Shown piece after piece: positions 1 to 9,058 of a stretch of 64,000 nt of DNA. The position numbers were made by a program, and so were the translations under genes. The DNA is taken from contig JAAYCY010000005.1 of assembly GCA_012729535.1 (NCBI GenBank), positions 78,373-142,372 of the forward strand, written 5' to 3'. Positions within the stretch are counted from its first letter, which is position 1. Each line of letters starts with the position of its first letter. The notes under the pieces were generated by a model. That model had not been told where the DNA came from and searched no databases. It saw nothing but the letters and a program-made list of their open reading frames with translations. Source of the stretch: Methanomicrobiales archaeon (GTDB lineage Archaea; Halobacteriota; Methanomicrobia; Methanomicrobiales; Methanospirillaceae).

Positions 1-728
1 ATCTGCTTAGACGTGGTCAGCCAATAGCACGTGAAACCAGGCATTTTGTTGAAACTAGAGGTATAACCACTTCTTCCCGTTCAAAAGAAGAAGAAAATGA
101 CTACCGGTACTTCCCTGAACCAGACCTTCTCCCCCTCCGTGTTTCTTCCTGGGTAGAATCAATAGAACTTCCTGAGCTTCCCGATGCCCGCCGTGAACGG
201 TTCATCCGTCAGTACGGTGTTTCTGCTGAACATGCAAAGACACTGACCGGAGGTCTTAAACTTGCAGAATTTTATGAATCCGTTGCTCCTGCAGACCCTG
301 CCCTCGCTGCAACCTGGACAGCAGACTACCTGCTTGGTGAACTCAATTACCGTGATTTTACCATTGATGCGATGCCGGAAGATCTGTTCCGTGAGCTTAT
401 TAAACTGATAAAGAGCAATGCCATCACCGATAAGTCAGCGGTTGAGATACTCCGGATTATCCTTGATGAAGTGAAGGAAGGAAAGGGGCCTGAGCATCCA
501 CAGGCAATTGTTGACCGATTGGGTCTTGCAAAATCAAGTGAAGACCTGGTCATGAAGATGGTTGAAGAGGTTGTCGCAGAACAACCGGCAGCAGTTGCAG
601 ATTACTATGCCGGGAAGATGCAGGCACTCAATTTCCTTGTCGGACAGGTCATGAAAAAGTGTCGTGGAAGGGCTGATCCAGGACATCTGAATACCCTCCT
701 GAAAGAGTTACTGGATAAGAAGGTCTGA
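1..728 (+). CDS. gatB: Aspartyl/glutamyl-tRNA(Asn/Gln) amidotransferase subunit B, 3' part
   Basis: Partial gene cut by the window start; the first complete codon begins at base 3. GatB is the kinase/tRNA-binding subunit of the GatCAB amidotransferase, which converts Glu-tRNA(Gln) and Asp-tRNA(Asn) to Gln-tRNA and Asn-tRNA in the cytoplasm. The visible part carries the GatB signature DYRYFPEPDL (bases 99-128). It is followed by the helical YqeY-like tail domain, which contacts the tRNA (GKGPEHPQAIVDRLGLAKSS and the end MKKCRGRADPGHLNTLLKEL). The reading frame is open from base 3, so the ATG at 372 is internal, not a start. topA follows after 4 bases, which suggests co-transcription. Identity is secure; only the 5' extent is unknown. 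Confidence 0.95.
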   Translation, partial: LLRRGQPIARETRHFVETRGITTSSRSKEEENDYRYFPEPDLLPLRVSSWVESIELPELPDARRERFIRQYGVSAEHAKTLTGGLKLAEFYESVAPADPALAATWTADYLLGELNYRDFTIDAMPEDLFRELIKLIKSNAITDKSAVEILRIILDEVKEGKGPEHPQAIVDRLGLAKSSEDLVMKMVEEVVAEQPAAVADYYAGKMQALNFLVGQVMKKCRGRADPGHLNTLLKELLDKKV

Positions 729-732
729 TAGC

Positions 733-3528
733 ATGCATCTGATCATTGCCGAAAAAAATATTGCTGCAAACCGTATTGCACATATCCTTTCTGGAAAGGA
801 TAAGGTTTCGGCAAAAAAAGAGAATGGGGTTAATGTATATTATTTCGGTGACAGGACATCAGTCGGACTTCGTGGACATGTTGTCGAAGTTGACTTTGTT
901 GAAGGGTACACGAACTGGCGTTCTGCTGAGCGTCCACCTCGTTCTTTAATTGATGCAGGGACCATTAAACGGCCTACTGAACCTGGAATTGTAAAACTTA
1001 TACAAAAAAATGCCAAAAAGGCTGACCGGGTAACCATAGCCACTGATTTTGATACAGAGGGAGAACTTATCGGGAAAGAAGCATTTGAATTGGTCAGAGC
1101 AGCAAACCCTAAAGTCCCAATTGACAGGGCCCGGTTTTCTGCCATTACCGCAGAGGAGATTAATCGTGCTTTTTCAGAGACTACTGAACTTGATTTTGAT
1201 CTTGCTGCTGCTGGGGAAGCCAGACAGGTTGTAGACCTTATCTGGGGAGCTTCTCTTACCCGGTTTATTTCCCTTGCAGCAAAACGTGGCGGTGGAAATA
1301 TTCTCTCAGTCGGAAGGGTGCAGTCACCAACCCTGGCAATGATTGTGGACAGGGAACGAGAGATAGAATCTTTTATTCCCGAACCGTACTGGGAAATTTC
1401 CCTAAAGGCAGACAAGGATGGGGAATTAATCGAGGCAAGGCATTCAGAAGGCAGGTTTACTGATAAAACCCTGGCGGATGCTGCATATGCAGGAACAAAA
1501 GATCCTCTCCTTGTAACTGAAATCAAGGAAGGGAAACGGATTGACCGTGCTCCAACTCCTTTTGATACAACCGGCTTTATTGTTGCTGCAGCAAGAATAG
1601 GATATTCTGCGGCTAATGCCATGCGGGTTGCAGAAGAACTGTATATGAATGGTTTTATCTCATACCCCCGTACTGACAATACAATCTATCCTCCATCTTT
1701 AAACCTGGATCATATTCTTTCCACCTTGGAAAAGACGAAGTTTTCAATTGATGTTGCATGGGTAAAGAAAAACCGACGCAAAAAACCAACTGAAGGTAAA
1801 AAATCATCAACAGACCACCCCCCAATTCATCCAACCGGAGTTGCAAGCCCTGAACAGCTTGGTGATAACTGGAAACTTTATGAACTTGTTGTAAGACGGT
1901 TTCTTGCAACCCTTTCACCTGATGCAGAATGGGCCACAATGCGGATTACCATGGATGCGTCTGGTCAGCAATATATTGCAACAGGTTCACGTCTCATTGA
2001 TGCCGGATGGAGGACGGTCTATCCATATTCAGACGCAAAAGATACCGTTCTCCCGGTTGTGAAAAAGGGCGAGAGATTAAAGATACAGGATCTGAATCTT
2101 GAAGAGAAACAGACCCAGCCTCCACCACGTTTCTCCCAGAGTAAACTTATTCAGGTGATGGAAGAATTAGGTCTTGGAACAAAATCCACTCGCCATGAAG
2201 TAATTCAAAAACTCATCTCCCGTAAATATATCGAAGGAAATCCTTTAAGGCCTACCCTTGTAGGAAAAGCGGTAACAGAATCACTTGAGGCCCATGCATC
2301 CACTATCACCTGTCCTGACATGACCCAGCAGCTTGAACAGGCGATGGAAGCTATCAAGGTAAAAAATCAGTCACGTGATATTGTAGTAGACAACTCACGA
2401 AAGATGCTGCACCAGGTCTTTGATCAACTAGAGCCTAATGAGGCAGTCATTGGCCAGGAGATTATGGGTCAGACTGATGAGGAACTGACCATTGGTCCCT
2501 GTCCGGTCTGCGGGAAGGATCTTCGGATCAGGAGAAAGGGTGGTTCGCAGTTTATCGGATGCAATGGTTATCCCGATTGTACATTTAATATTTCACTTCC
2601 CGGTACCATGTGGGGTTCTGCGGTCAGAACCAAAGCGGTTTGTGACATCCACAATCTCTTTCATGTCAGTCTGATCGCCAAAGGAGCAAGACCCTGGGAG
2701 ATGGGTTGTCCGCTATGTCAGCTTATCGGACAGCAGAATGAACATTATGCAAAAATGCCTTCAATGACAGATGCATTACAACAAAAACTCCTCGACACTA
2801 AGATCTTCTCACTTTATGATCTGACGAGAACTGACCCTGCTGATGTAATGAAAAAACTAGGGCTTTCAAAAAAGCAGGTTGAAATAATAATAAAGGAAGC
2901 GAATGAAGTTCTAGATCTTATCCGTCGTCGTTCAGAATGCAAAAAGTTTATGAGACAGTTCGTTCCGCCTAAACGCGGAAGAAGTCATACGAAGGTAATG
3001 AATGGTTTTGCCGAGTCAGGAATTAACTGTATTGGAGACATTGCACAGACTACGGTTGAGATTTTGAAAAAGAGCGGTCTTTCAGATGAAGAGGCTAAAA
3101 AACTCAGAGATGAAGCAATTATCTTTAATGCAAAGCTCAGGCTCAAAGAGATCGGTATTCCTGCAGTTTCTCTAAAAAAATACCAGGAATCGGGTTTTAT
3201 AACACCTGAACATATTCTTTCTGCGCATCCCGCATATGTATCACTAAAAAGTGGGGTTTCAATAGATACGGTAATGAAACATCTCTCCCTTTTGGCGAAT
3301 GCATTAAAAAAACCAGTCCCACAAAAACTCTCTAAAAAACAATTAGAGTCAGGGCGCCAGGAGTTATTATCAACCCCCGGAATAAGTGAGTCATCTCTTG
3401 AGCATCTGTATCATGCCGGAATTATCAATAAAAAAGATCTTCAGACAACTGATCCAGTAAAGCTTTCTCTCATAACGGGACTTTCCAAAGATCACGTAAA
3501 AAAACTGCAATCACCCGCCAGGGTATGA
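733..3528 (+). CDS. topA: DNA topoisomerase I (type IA) with C-terminal zinc ribbons and HhH repeats
   Basis: 931-residue type IA topoisomerase, which relaxes negatively supercoiled DNA by single-strand passage. The Toprim domain is N-terminal (residues 1-150, with the TDFDTEGE acidic motif). The active-site tyrosine is Tyr311 in SYPRTDN. A zinc ribbon follows near residue 590 (CPVCGKD...GCNGYPDC), then a second Cys cluster (CDIH...GCPLC). The last ~250 residues are unusual: helix-hairpin-helix-like repeats of the type 'sGi..i.di......l....gls.e.a..l', with at least three copies. That tail makes the protein longer than a minimal archaeal TopA and probably adds DNA binding. ATG start; 4 bases after gatB. 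No reverse gyrase helicase domain is present. Confidence 0.94.
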   Translation: MHLIIAEKNIAANRIAHILSGKDKVSAKKENGVNVYYFGDRTSVGLRGHVVEVDFVEGYTNWRSAERPPRSLIDAGTIKRPTEPGIVKLIQKNAKKADRVTIATDFDTEGELIGKEAFELVRAANPKVPIDRARFSAITAEEINRAFSETTELDFDLAAAGEARQVVDLIWGASLTRFISLAAKRGGGNILSVGRVQSPTLAMIVDREREIESFIPEPYWEISLKADKDGELIEARHSEGRFTDKTLADAAYAGTKDPLLVTEIKEGKRIDRAPTPFDTTGFIVAAARIGYSAANAMRVAEELYMNGFISYPRTDNTIYPPSLNLDHILSTLEKTKFSIDVAWVKKNRRKKPTEGKKSSTDHPPIHPTGVASPEQLGDNWKLYELVVRRFLATLSPDAEWATMRITMDASGQQYIATGSRLIDAGWRTVYPYSDAKDTVLPVVKKGERLKIQDLNLEEKQTQPPPRFSQSKLIQVMEELGLGTKSTRHEVIQKLISRKYIEGNPLRPTLVGKAVTESLEAHASTITCPDMTQQLEQAMEAIKVKNQSRDIVVDNSRKMLHQVFDQLEPNEAVIGQEIMGQTDEELTIGPCPVCGKDLRIRRKGGSQFIGCNGYPDCTFNISLPGTMWGSAVRTKAVCDIHNLFHVSLIAKGARPWEMGCPLCQLIGQQNEHYAKMPSMTDALQQKLLDTKIFSLYDLTRTDPADVMKKLGLSKKQVEIIIKEANEVLDLIRRRSECKKFMRQFVPPKRGRSHTKVMNGFAESGINCIGDIAQTTVEILKKSGLSDEEAKKLRDEAIIFNAKLRLKEIGIPAVSLKKYQESGFITPEHILSAHPAYVSLKSGVSIDTVMKHLSLLANALKKPVPQKLSKKQLESGRQELLSTPGISESSLEHLYHAGIINKKDLQTTDPVKLSLITGLSKDHVKKLQSPARV

Positions 3529-3595
3529 CTGCGTATCCCGAATGTTTTTCATTTAGAACCAACGAAGGTATACAGACTCTTGAGGACAGGCACAT

Positions 3596-4282
3596 ATGAA
3601 TATGAAATGGAAGACCTGGGCACACGTTACCAAGTTAGACCCTGATAAGAACCTTACCGAAGACCAGATTGCAGAGATTGCAACGAGCGGGACAGATGCC
3701 CTGATTCTCTCAGGAACCCTTAATATCACCAGGGAAAATATGTCTGAATTGCGGGACCAGGTCAAAGAATACGGTCTGCCGCTTGTAGTTGAACCAGCAG
3801 GTCCTGAATCTGTAGTTTTTGAAGGAATTGATCTCTTGTATGTTGCGAGTGTTATGAATACACCTGATGCGAGATGGATCGTTGGTAAACACCGTGACTG
3901 GGCGATGAACCCTTCAATTGTCTGGGAAAAAGTAATTCCGGAAGCTTATATTGTTCTAAATCCGAATTCTGCAGTAGGAAAAGTAACTGGTGCAGACTGT
4001 TTAATCTCTGCACAGGAGGCTGCTGCATATGCCAGCGTTGCTGATCATTACTTTAAATTCCCCATTGTATACATCGAATACAGCGGCACTTATGGGAATC
4101 CGGAAGTTGTCAGACAGGTTTCTCAATCCATTGAAAATGCGATTCTCTATTATGGTGGAGGGATTGACTCAGGTGAGAAAGCCGCAAAAATGGCGCAGTA
4201 TGCTGATACCATAGTGGTCGGAAATGCGGTATATGATAAGGGCGTTAAAACCTTGATTGAGACTGTTCAGGCAATTTCATAA
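3596..4282 (+). CDS. Geranylgeranylglyceryl phosphate synthase (PcrB/GGGPS family)
   Basis: 228-residue TIM-barrel prenyltransferase. It forms the first ether bond of archaeal membrane lipids, joining sn-glycerol-1-phosphate to geranylgeranyl diphosphate. Family hallmarks visible are KLDPDK near the N terminus, the LSGTLNIT segment, the YIEYSGTYGNPE stretch that binds glycerol phosphate, and the C-terminal phosphate loop YGGGIDSGEKA and VVGNAVYDKG. Two in-frame ATGs lie at 3596 and 3602. A GAGGA purine run about 9 bases upstream favours the first. A TrmJ-like gene follows after 5 bases, so the two are probably co-transcribed. Confidence 0.93.
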   Translation: MNMKWKTWAHVTKLDPDKNLTEDQIAEIATSGTDALILSGTLNITRENMSELRDQVKEYGLPLVVEPAGPESVVFEGIDLLYVASVMNTPDARWIVGKHRDWAMNPSIVWEKVIPEAYIVLNPNSAVGKVTGADCLISAQEAAAYASVADHYFKFPIVYIEYSGTYGNPEVVRQVSQSIENAILYYGGGIDSGEKAAKMAQYADTIVVGNAVYDKGVKTLIETVQAIS

Positions 4283-4287
4283 TAAAT

Positions 4288-5043
4288 ATGCCTCATATCC
4301 GGATTGTCCTGGTAGGACCTCTCTACGAGGGAAATGTTGGTTTTGCTGCCAGGGTTATGAAGAATTTCGGGTATACTGATCTCATTCTGGTAGATCCCTG
4401 CACTATTGGTAAAGAAGCAAAGATCCGGGCATCCCATGCGGATGATGTTCTGGAAAATTCAAAAATCATGACCCTTGATGAAGTTTTTGCTTCATCCCAC
4501 CGGGTTATTGCAACAACCGGGGCGCTTTCATATTCAGCCTGCCATCCGACACGAATGCCTTTTTATTCTCCAAAGGAACTACGGGATTTAATATCAGACT
4601 TAAAGGGCACTATCTCTATTTTATTCGGGCGGGAAAACTGGGGGCTGTCAAACGAAGAAGTAAGAAGGGCAGATATTATCTGTACTATTCCAACCTCTCC
4701 TGATTATCCCATAATAAATTTGTCACATGCGGTGGGAGTTATCTGCTATGAACTGGCAAACCTTCCCACACCCCAAATTCCGGTTGCTACCGTGGAAGAA
4801 ATGGACCACCTCTATGAACATATCGACCAGTACCTTGACCTTGTTGACCACCCGGGATTCAAACGCGAATCTACGATGACGTTAATAAGACGTGTGCTTG
4901 GTCGATGCAACCTGACCTGGAGAGAATGTAGTACTATTCACGGACTTCTCCGGCGTTCAGAGTGGCATTTCATTCCGGCAGATCATAACCAGCCAGGTTC
5001 GAAGGATAAAGATCACGTTTCGGATGCGAACGATAAACTGTAA
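4288..5043 (+). CDS. SPOUT-class RNA 2'-O-methyltransferase, TrmJ-like
   Basis: 251-residue SpoU/TrmH-family methyltransferase with the knotted SPOUT fold, using S-adenosylmethionine. The N-terminal motif RIVLVGPLYEGNVGFAARVM matches motif 1, FGRENWGLSNEEV is motif 2, and INLSHAVGVICYEL is motif 3. The overall layout, including a C-terminal helical extension, is that of TrmJ, which methylates the ribose of tRNA position 32 (in archaea mostly C32). Substrate is inferred from family only. It sits 5 bases behind the GGGP synthase gene and 21 bases before dcd. Confidence 0.85.
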   Translation: MPHIRIVLVGPLYEGNVGFAARVMKNFGYTDLILVDPCTIGKEAKIRASHADDVLENSKIMTLDEVFASSHRVIATTGALSYSACHPTRMPFYSPKELRDLISDLKGTISILFGRENWGLSNEEVRRADIICTIPTSPDYPIINLSHAVGVICYELANLPTPQIPVATVEEMDHLYEHIDQYLDLVDHPGFKRESTMTLIRRVLGRCNLTWRECSTIHGLLRRSEWHFIPADHNQPGSKDKDHVSDANDKL

Positions 5044-5064
5044 TCCGGAACAACATTTCGGTAC

Positions 5065-5622
5065 ATGATCCTTGTTGACTGGCAGATTACTGACCGGATA
5101 GAAAGGGGGTATATTGGTATCGATCCATATAATCCTGAATTAGTTCAACCGAATTCAATTGATATCCGGCTTGGAAATCATTTTGTCTGGTATACTCCCG
5201 GAGACACGGTTATCGATCCATATCTTCGTCACTCTGTCACTGGCGGAACTGAAGAGATGACTACAGATAGTATAGTCTTAAATCCCGGACAGTTTGTCCT
5301 TGCTGAAACCCTTGAGGCAATCAGTCTTCCAGATAATATTGTTGCCAGCATTGAAGGAAAAAGCAGTATTGCAAGACTGGGAATAGAACTTCACCAGACC
5401 GGAGGCTGGATTGATGCAGGATTTGCAGGGACAATAACTCTTGAGATGTGCAATGTTAATCAGCGCCCGGTGAGGATGCATGCCGGAATGCCAATCGGCC
5501 AACTTGTCTTTTATACTACTGAGCGTGCACTCTGTCCATATAATACAAAAAAAGATGCAAAATATCTAAACCAGCGTCAGGCAACTCTCTCGCGATATTA
5601 TGAAAATAAAAAACGTGAGTAA
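5065..5622 (+). CDS. dcd: dCTP deaminase
   Basis: 185-residue trimeric nucleotide deaminase of the dUTPase fold. It converts dCTP to dUTP (or directly to dUMP in bifunctional archaeal forms) for thymidylate synthesis. Visible motifs are [42 protein letters not shown] (residues about 111-138, with the catalytic Glu) and the C-terminal [14 protein letters not shown]. Sequence alone does not tell me whether it also has dUTPase activity. It closes a run of closely spaced + strand genes; the next gene, thrS, appears to have its own promoter. Confidence 0.95.
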   Translation: MILVDWQITDRIERGYIGIDPYNPELVQPNSIDIRLGNHFVWYTPGDTVIDPYLRHSVTGGTEEMTTDSIVLNPGQFVLAETLEAISLPDNIVASIEGKSSIARLGIELHQTGGWIDAGFAGTITLEMCNVNQRPVRMHAGMPIGQLVFYTTERALCPYNTKKDAKYLNQRQATLSRYYENKKRE

Positions 5623-5670
5623 TGGAATTTACTCACCATAATTGAATACCTTTTTTCACAATACCTGCGG

Positions 5671-5680
5671 ACTATATACC
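5671..5680 (+). promoter_or_regulatory. Probable TATA box of thrS
   Basis: The 104-base gap between dcd and thrS holds the A/T-rich element actatatacc, 47-56 bases before the thrS ATG. Initiation about 25 bases downstream would leave the GGAG ribosome-binding site (about 5714) on the message. A second TATA-like run at 5691-5700 is too close to the start codon unless the leader is very short. Confidence 0.35.
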
Positions 5681-5726
5681 TAATTAACATAAACATATAT
5701 GGATATTGTACGTGGAGACCTGATTC

Positions 5727-7559
5727 ATGCGCCTTCTTTTAATTCATTCAGATTTTATCGAATACGAAGCAAAGAAAAAGACAAAAATTGCAGAAGATCC
5801 CTGTAATCCTTCAGGAAGGCTTGAAGAAGCCCTGGTTGCATTTTGTGCAGTCGAGTCTCCTGATGCTGATGGCATTGAAGATGTTGTCGATCAGACAGTG
5901 GTTGCAATTAGTGAAATGGCGGGAAAAGTTGAATGCAACCGGGTGATGGTATACCCGTATGCACATCTTTCATCTGACCTTGCAGCTCCTGATCTTGCAG
6001 TTGCTGCACTGAGGGCAATCGAGGCATCATTGGAGAAGGCCGGGCATGAAGTTAAACGTGCTCCATTTGGCTGGTATAAATCATTTTCACTCTCCTGTAA
6101 GGGACACCCGTTATCAGAACTCTCACGATCGATTACTCCTTCTGAAGATCTGGTAAAACCGGAGAAGAAACACATTGAGCATAAATTCTTTGTGATGACT
6201 CCTGACGGGAATATTCATGATACGAAGGAATTCCTGAATGATTCTCCTTTTGCAGCTCTTGTTAAAAAGGAGATGGGTATTGCAGTCCCCGTTGGTGGAG
6301 AGCCGGTTCACGTGGATCTGATGCGGTCAAAGGAATTCGTTGACTATGAACCGGTTTCTGATGTTGGACATCTTCGCTGGCTTCCCCGTGGAAAACTTGT
6401 CCGTGATCTGCTGGCCGACTACGCCCTTTCTCTTGTCCTGGATTATGGTGCAAGCCCTGTAGAGACACCAGTCATGTATGACCTTGCTGATAAGGCCATC
6501 TTTGAACATGCAGATAAATTCGGGGAACGCCAGTACCGGTTCAAGTCAGGTAACAGGAACATGATGCTCAGGTTTGCAGCCTGTTTTGGTATGTTCACCA
6601 CGATGAGGAGGATGCATATCTCTCCAAACCACCTTCCGATGAAGATGTACGAGCTTTCTACATATTCATTCCGTCATGAACAAAAAGGAGAAGTAATCGG
6701 TCTGAAACGACTTCGTGCATTTACCATGCCTGATATGCATTCCCTGTGTAGGGATCTTGAGAATGCACTTACCTGTTTTGAAGAACAACTGGCTATCGGA
6801 TGGAAGACCGGACGTGATTTCGGTACAGAACTAGTTGCCGTGTTCCGTTGTACTGAAGAGTTTTACAAGGAACATGAGGCCTGGATAAAGAAGATTGTCA
6901 GGGAATCAAATGTTCCAATGCTTATTGAAACTTTGTCAGATCGTGTTCATTACTGGATTGCAAAGGTTGATCTTGCAGCAATAGATGGTCAGAGTCGTCC
7001 AATTGAAAATCCGACAGTCCAGATTGATGTAGAGAGTTCAAAACGGTTTGGTATAAAATATCATCTTGGCGATGGGACAGAAGTATATCCCCCTATCCTT
7101 CATTGTTCACCGACTGGATCTGTTGAGCGTGTGTTTTGTGCAATTCTTGAAAATACTGTTAACCAAAAGGTTGCACATCTGCCGACCTGGCTTACTCCAA
7201 CACAGGTGCGGATTATCCCGGTCACAGACAATCACCTCTCATATGCACAGGAACTTGCAGATACCCTTACCCGGGCCCGAATCAGGGTTGATGTTGATGA
7301 CCGGGACGATTCACTGAATAAAAAGATCCGTGCAGCTGGTATGGACTGGGTGTCATTTGTTATCGTTGTTGGAGATTCGGAAGTAAGTTCAAAGAACCTG
7401 ACCGTTACTGTTCGTGCACAGTCAGAACCTAACAAACCCCATAAGATAACCTGCACTACTGATAAACTGGTAGAAATGATTAGCGCAGAGACCGAAGGGA
7501 TGCCATTCAGGCCCATGTATACACCAAGAATGTTATCTCAAAAACCAAGATACATCTAA
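5727..7559 (+). CDS. thrS: Threonyl-tRNA synthetase, archaeal type
   Basis: 610-residue class II aminoacyl-tRNA synthetase that charges tRNA(Thr) in the cytoplasm. The first ~145 residues ([20 protein letters not shown]...) are the archaeal D-aminoacyl-tRNA-deacylase-like editing domain that removes mischarged serine; this replaces the bacterial N1/N2 domains. The catalytic core carries motif 2-like [19 protein letters not shown] and motif 3 region [16 protein letters not shown]. The C-terminal anticodon-binding domain includes [15 protein letters not shown] and [18 protein letters not shown] start with GGAG upstream. A T7 run directly after the gene is a likely terminator. Remnants of lost genes follow. 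Confidence 0.96.
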   Translation: MRLLLIHSDFIEYEAKKKTKIAEDPCNPSGRLEEALVAFCAVESPDADGIEDVVDQTVVAISEMAGKVECNRVMVYPYAHLSSDLAAPDLAVAALRAIEASLEKAGHEVKRAPFGWYKSFSLSCKGHPLSELSRSITPSEDLVKPEKKHIEHKFFVMTPDGNIHDTKEFLNDSPFAALVKKEMGIAVPVGGEPVHVDLMRSKEFVDYEPVSDVGHLRWLPRGKLVRDLLADYALSLVLDYGASPVETPVMYDLADKAIFEHADKFGERQYRFKSGNRNMMLRFAACFGMFTTMRRMHISPNHLPMKMYELSTYSFRHEQKGEVIGLKRLRAFTMPDMHSLCRDLENALTCFEEQLAIGWKTGRDFGTELVAVFRCTEEFYKEHEAWIKKIVRESNVPMLIETLSDRVHYWIAKVDLAAIDGQSRPIENPTVQIDVESSKRFGIKYHLGDGTEVYPPILHCSPTGSVERVFCAILENTVNQKVAHLPTWLTPTQVRIIPVTDNHLSYAQELADTLTRARIRVDVDDRDDSLNKKIRAAGMDWVSFVIVVGDSEVSSKNLTVTVRAQSEPNKPHKITCTTDKLVEMISAETEGMPFRPMYTPRMLSQKPRYI

Positions 7560-7570
7560 TTAGTATCAAA

Positions 7571-7577
7571 TTTTTTT
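7571..7577 (+). terminator. T-run terminator after thrS
   Basis: Seven consecutive T residues start 12 bases after the thrS stop codon. Archaeal RNA polymerase ends transcription at such runs without needing a hairpin. The same 'ttttttt-cccc' layout recurs after the TPR gene ending at 18234. Confidence 0.45.
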
Positions 7578-7615
7578 CCCCAAATATTGATAATCTTATA
7601 CCCTGATTCTCTCAT

Positions 7616-7744
7616 ATGCCAATAAAGCGGCTCGCCGTCATTGACGCTGACCGTTGTGTCGGGTGCCAGTCCTGTATGTTTGCGTGTACCCGCAGACTGG
7701 GCTTTGGCGGAGTGGGGAAATCTGCCATTCTTTTAATTTTTTGA
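7616..7744 (+). pseudogene. Truncated 4Fe-4S ferredoxin, N-terminal remnant
   Basis: An ATG at 7616 opens a 42-residue frame that begins MPIKRLAVIDADRCVGCQSC and carries the cluster motif CxxCxxCxxxC (Cys14, 17, 20, 24). It then runs on only to GFGGVGKSA before nonsense and a stop at 7742. Members of this dicluster family are normally well over 100 residues with a second cysteine set, which is absent here. Directly downstream lie degraded C-terminal pieces of an aldehyde:ferredoxin oxidoreductase. This looks like the 5' end of a former ferredoxin-AOR pair joined to its 3' end by an internal deletion. Confidence 0.7.
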
Positions 7745-7745
7745 G

Positions 7746-8130
7746 ATGGTTGCTGAACAATCAAATCAGTTTTACCAGGATATCGGGAGAGGTGCAGATT
7801 AGGTTGCATTCCAATATGGCGGAACAGAATATGCCCTTACTTTTGGAAAAAATGAAATGCCAGGATACCACACAGGTCTGGCAACATTCATATGGTATAT
7901 CTGTGGTGCATGGCATAGTAATCTTGATAATGCCGGGTCCAGCGTTGACCAATAACCTCCTGAAAAGTTTTTGGGAAAATCCTGAATTAATTGCAGAAGA
8001 ACTCTACGAGGAGAAGGCATACTGGCAGATTTTATCCAGTTTAGTAGTATGCTTTTTTCCCCGGGCCCTTTACTCCCAAGATATAATCATTGAAGTGTTA
8101 TCGGTCTGTGGGATTGATATGTCAATTGAA
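7746..8130 (+). pseudogene. Degraded C-terminal fragment of aldehyde:ferredoxin oxidoreductase (AOR)
   Basis: Two frames must be joined to read this piece. In the frame of 7746 the translation includes TEYALTFGKNEMPGYHTG and WHSNLDNAGSSVDQ, interrupted by TAG at 7800 and ended by TAA at 7953. From 7954 the next frame continues NPELIAEELYEEKAYWQ and ILSSLVVCFFPRALYSQD, then IIIEVLSVCGID. The order and spacing match the C-terminal domain of tungsten-dependent AOR (PGYHTG, the HSxLD stretch, the SSLVVC segment). At least one nonsense codon and one frameshift are present, and the N-terminal two thirds are gone. A continuous 216-codon frame across 7654-8304 exists but is not a real protein. Confidence 0.62.
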
Positions 8131-8134
8131 TGCG

Positions 8135-8266
8135 GTGATAATGCTTTTGGTTGCAGAAAATGGAGATCCTCAACTGGCAAATTCATTGATGAGTATGCTG
8201 GGAACAACACTTGCTGCAGTCGTAGGGTTTTATTTTGGCGGAAGGGTATTAGAAGGAAAAAAATAA
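8135..8266 (+). pseudogene. C-terminal tail of a lost membrane protein
   Basis: In a third frame, from about 8135, 43 residues are readable up to TAA at 8264. The second half is a convincing transmembrane helix with a short basic tail (SMLGTTLAAVVGFYFGGR, then VLEGKK). No upstream part of the gene remains in frame. Taken with the two preceding fragments, it suggests successive deletions at this spot. The original protein is not recognisable. Confidence 0.4.
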
Positions 8267-8343
8267 GAAAAACTCCATATTTTTTTTATACCATTACTAA
8301 ATAATAAGAGGATTATATGTAATATATCTGACCGGGGATTAAC

Positions 8344-9057
8344 GTGGAATACGTAATCATAACACATAATTTAACAAAATTTTATGGTAATCTTATCGCT
8401 GTCAATAGTGTGAATCTTTCAGTCAGAAAGGGTTCATTATTCGGCCTATTAGGTCCGAATGGTTCTGGAAAAACTACCATTATTAAAATGCTGACCGGAC
8501 AGATACTTCCTTCATCAGGAAAAGGAGATGTTCTTGGAATTGATGTCGTATCAGATCCGATAAAAGTTCGAACATTGGTTGGAATAATCCCAGAACAGGA
8601 AACACCTCCCAGTTTCCTGACCGTGATGGAATACCTTGATTTTGTCGCAGAAATCAGAAAGATACCTGAAATAGAGAAAAAAGCAGCATGGTGGTTTAAT
8701 TACCTGGATTTCGAAGATAAAAAACATGTACTCTGTAAAGATCTCTCCAGAGGTACCCGTCAGAAACTGATGCTTACTCAGGCATTTATCCATGAACCTG
8801 AACTGGCTCTGATAGATGAACCGCTTATCAACTTTGATCCGATTATGCAGGCAAAGGTAAAGGAATTCTTTGTTTCCTATGTTCAGAAGAATAATACCCT
8901 TTTTTTATCCACCCACCTGCTTGAAACCGCTGAAGAGATATGTTCTGACATTGCTATTCTGCATAAAGGAGATCTGTTATATTCCGGATCGATGAGTAAG
9001 ATACTGGAAGAAAACAGGCATCTGTCAGAATTTTTCTTATCACTGGTCAGGAGATAG
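8344..9057 (+). CDS. ABC transporter ATP-binding protein
   Basis: 237-residue nucleotide-binding subunit of an ABC-2-type exporter. Walker A is GPNGSGKTT, the ABC signature is the variant LSRGTRQK instead of LSGGQ, Walker B is LALIDEPL, and the switch histidine lies in FLSTHLLETAEE. The start is GTG at 8344; no ATG lies upstream in frame and the Shine-Dalgarno is weak (GGGGA). A single base separates its stop from the next gene, which encodes the membrane partner, so the two form a transcriptional unit. Substrate cannot be told from sequence. DEPL replaces the usual DEPT. Confidence 0.88.
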   Translation: MEYVIITHNLTKFYGNLIAVNSVNLSVRKGSLFGLLGPNGSGKTTIIKMLTGQILPSSGKGDVLGIDVVSDPIKVRTLVGIIPEQETPPSFLTVMEYLDFVAEIRKIPEIEKKAAWWFNYLDFEDKKHVLCKDLSRGTRQKLMLTQAFIHEPELALIDEPLINFDPIMQAKVKEFFVSYVQKNNTLFLSTHLLETAEEICSDIAILHKGDLLYSGSMSKILEENRHLSEFFLSLVRR

Positions 9058-9058
9058 A

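Noticed and set aside
840..1679. 279-codon frame antisense to topA
   Set aside because: Serine/arginine-rich shadow of a well-supported gene; no family resemblance.
7654..8304. A continuous 216-codon frame as one protein
   Set aside because: Only its middle part resembles a known family (AOR), the flanking parts match other families in other frames, and its start lies inside the ferredoxin remnant.
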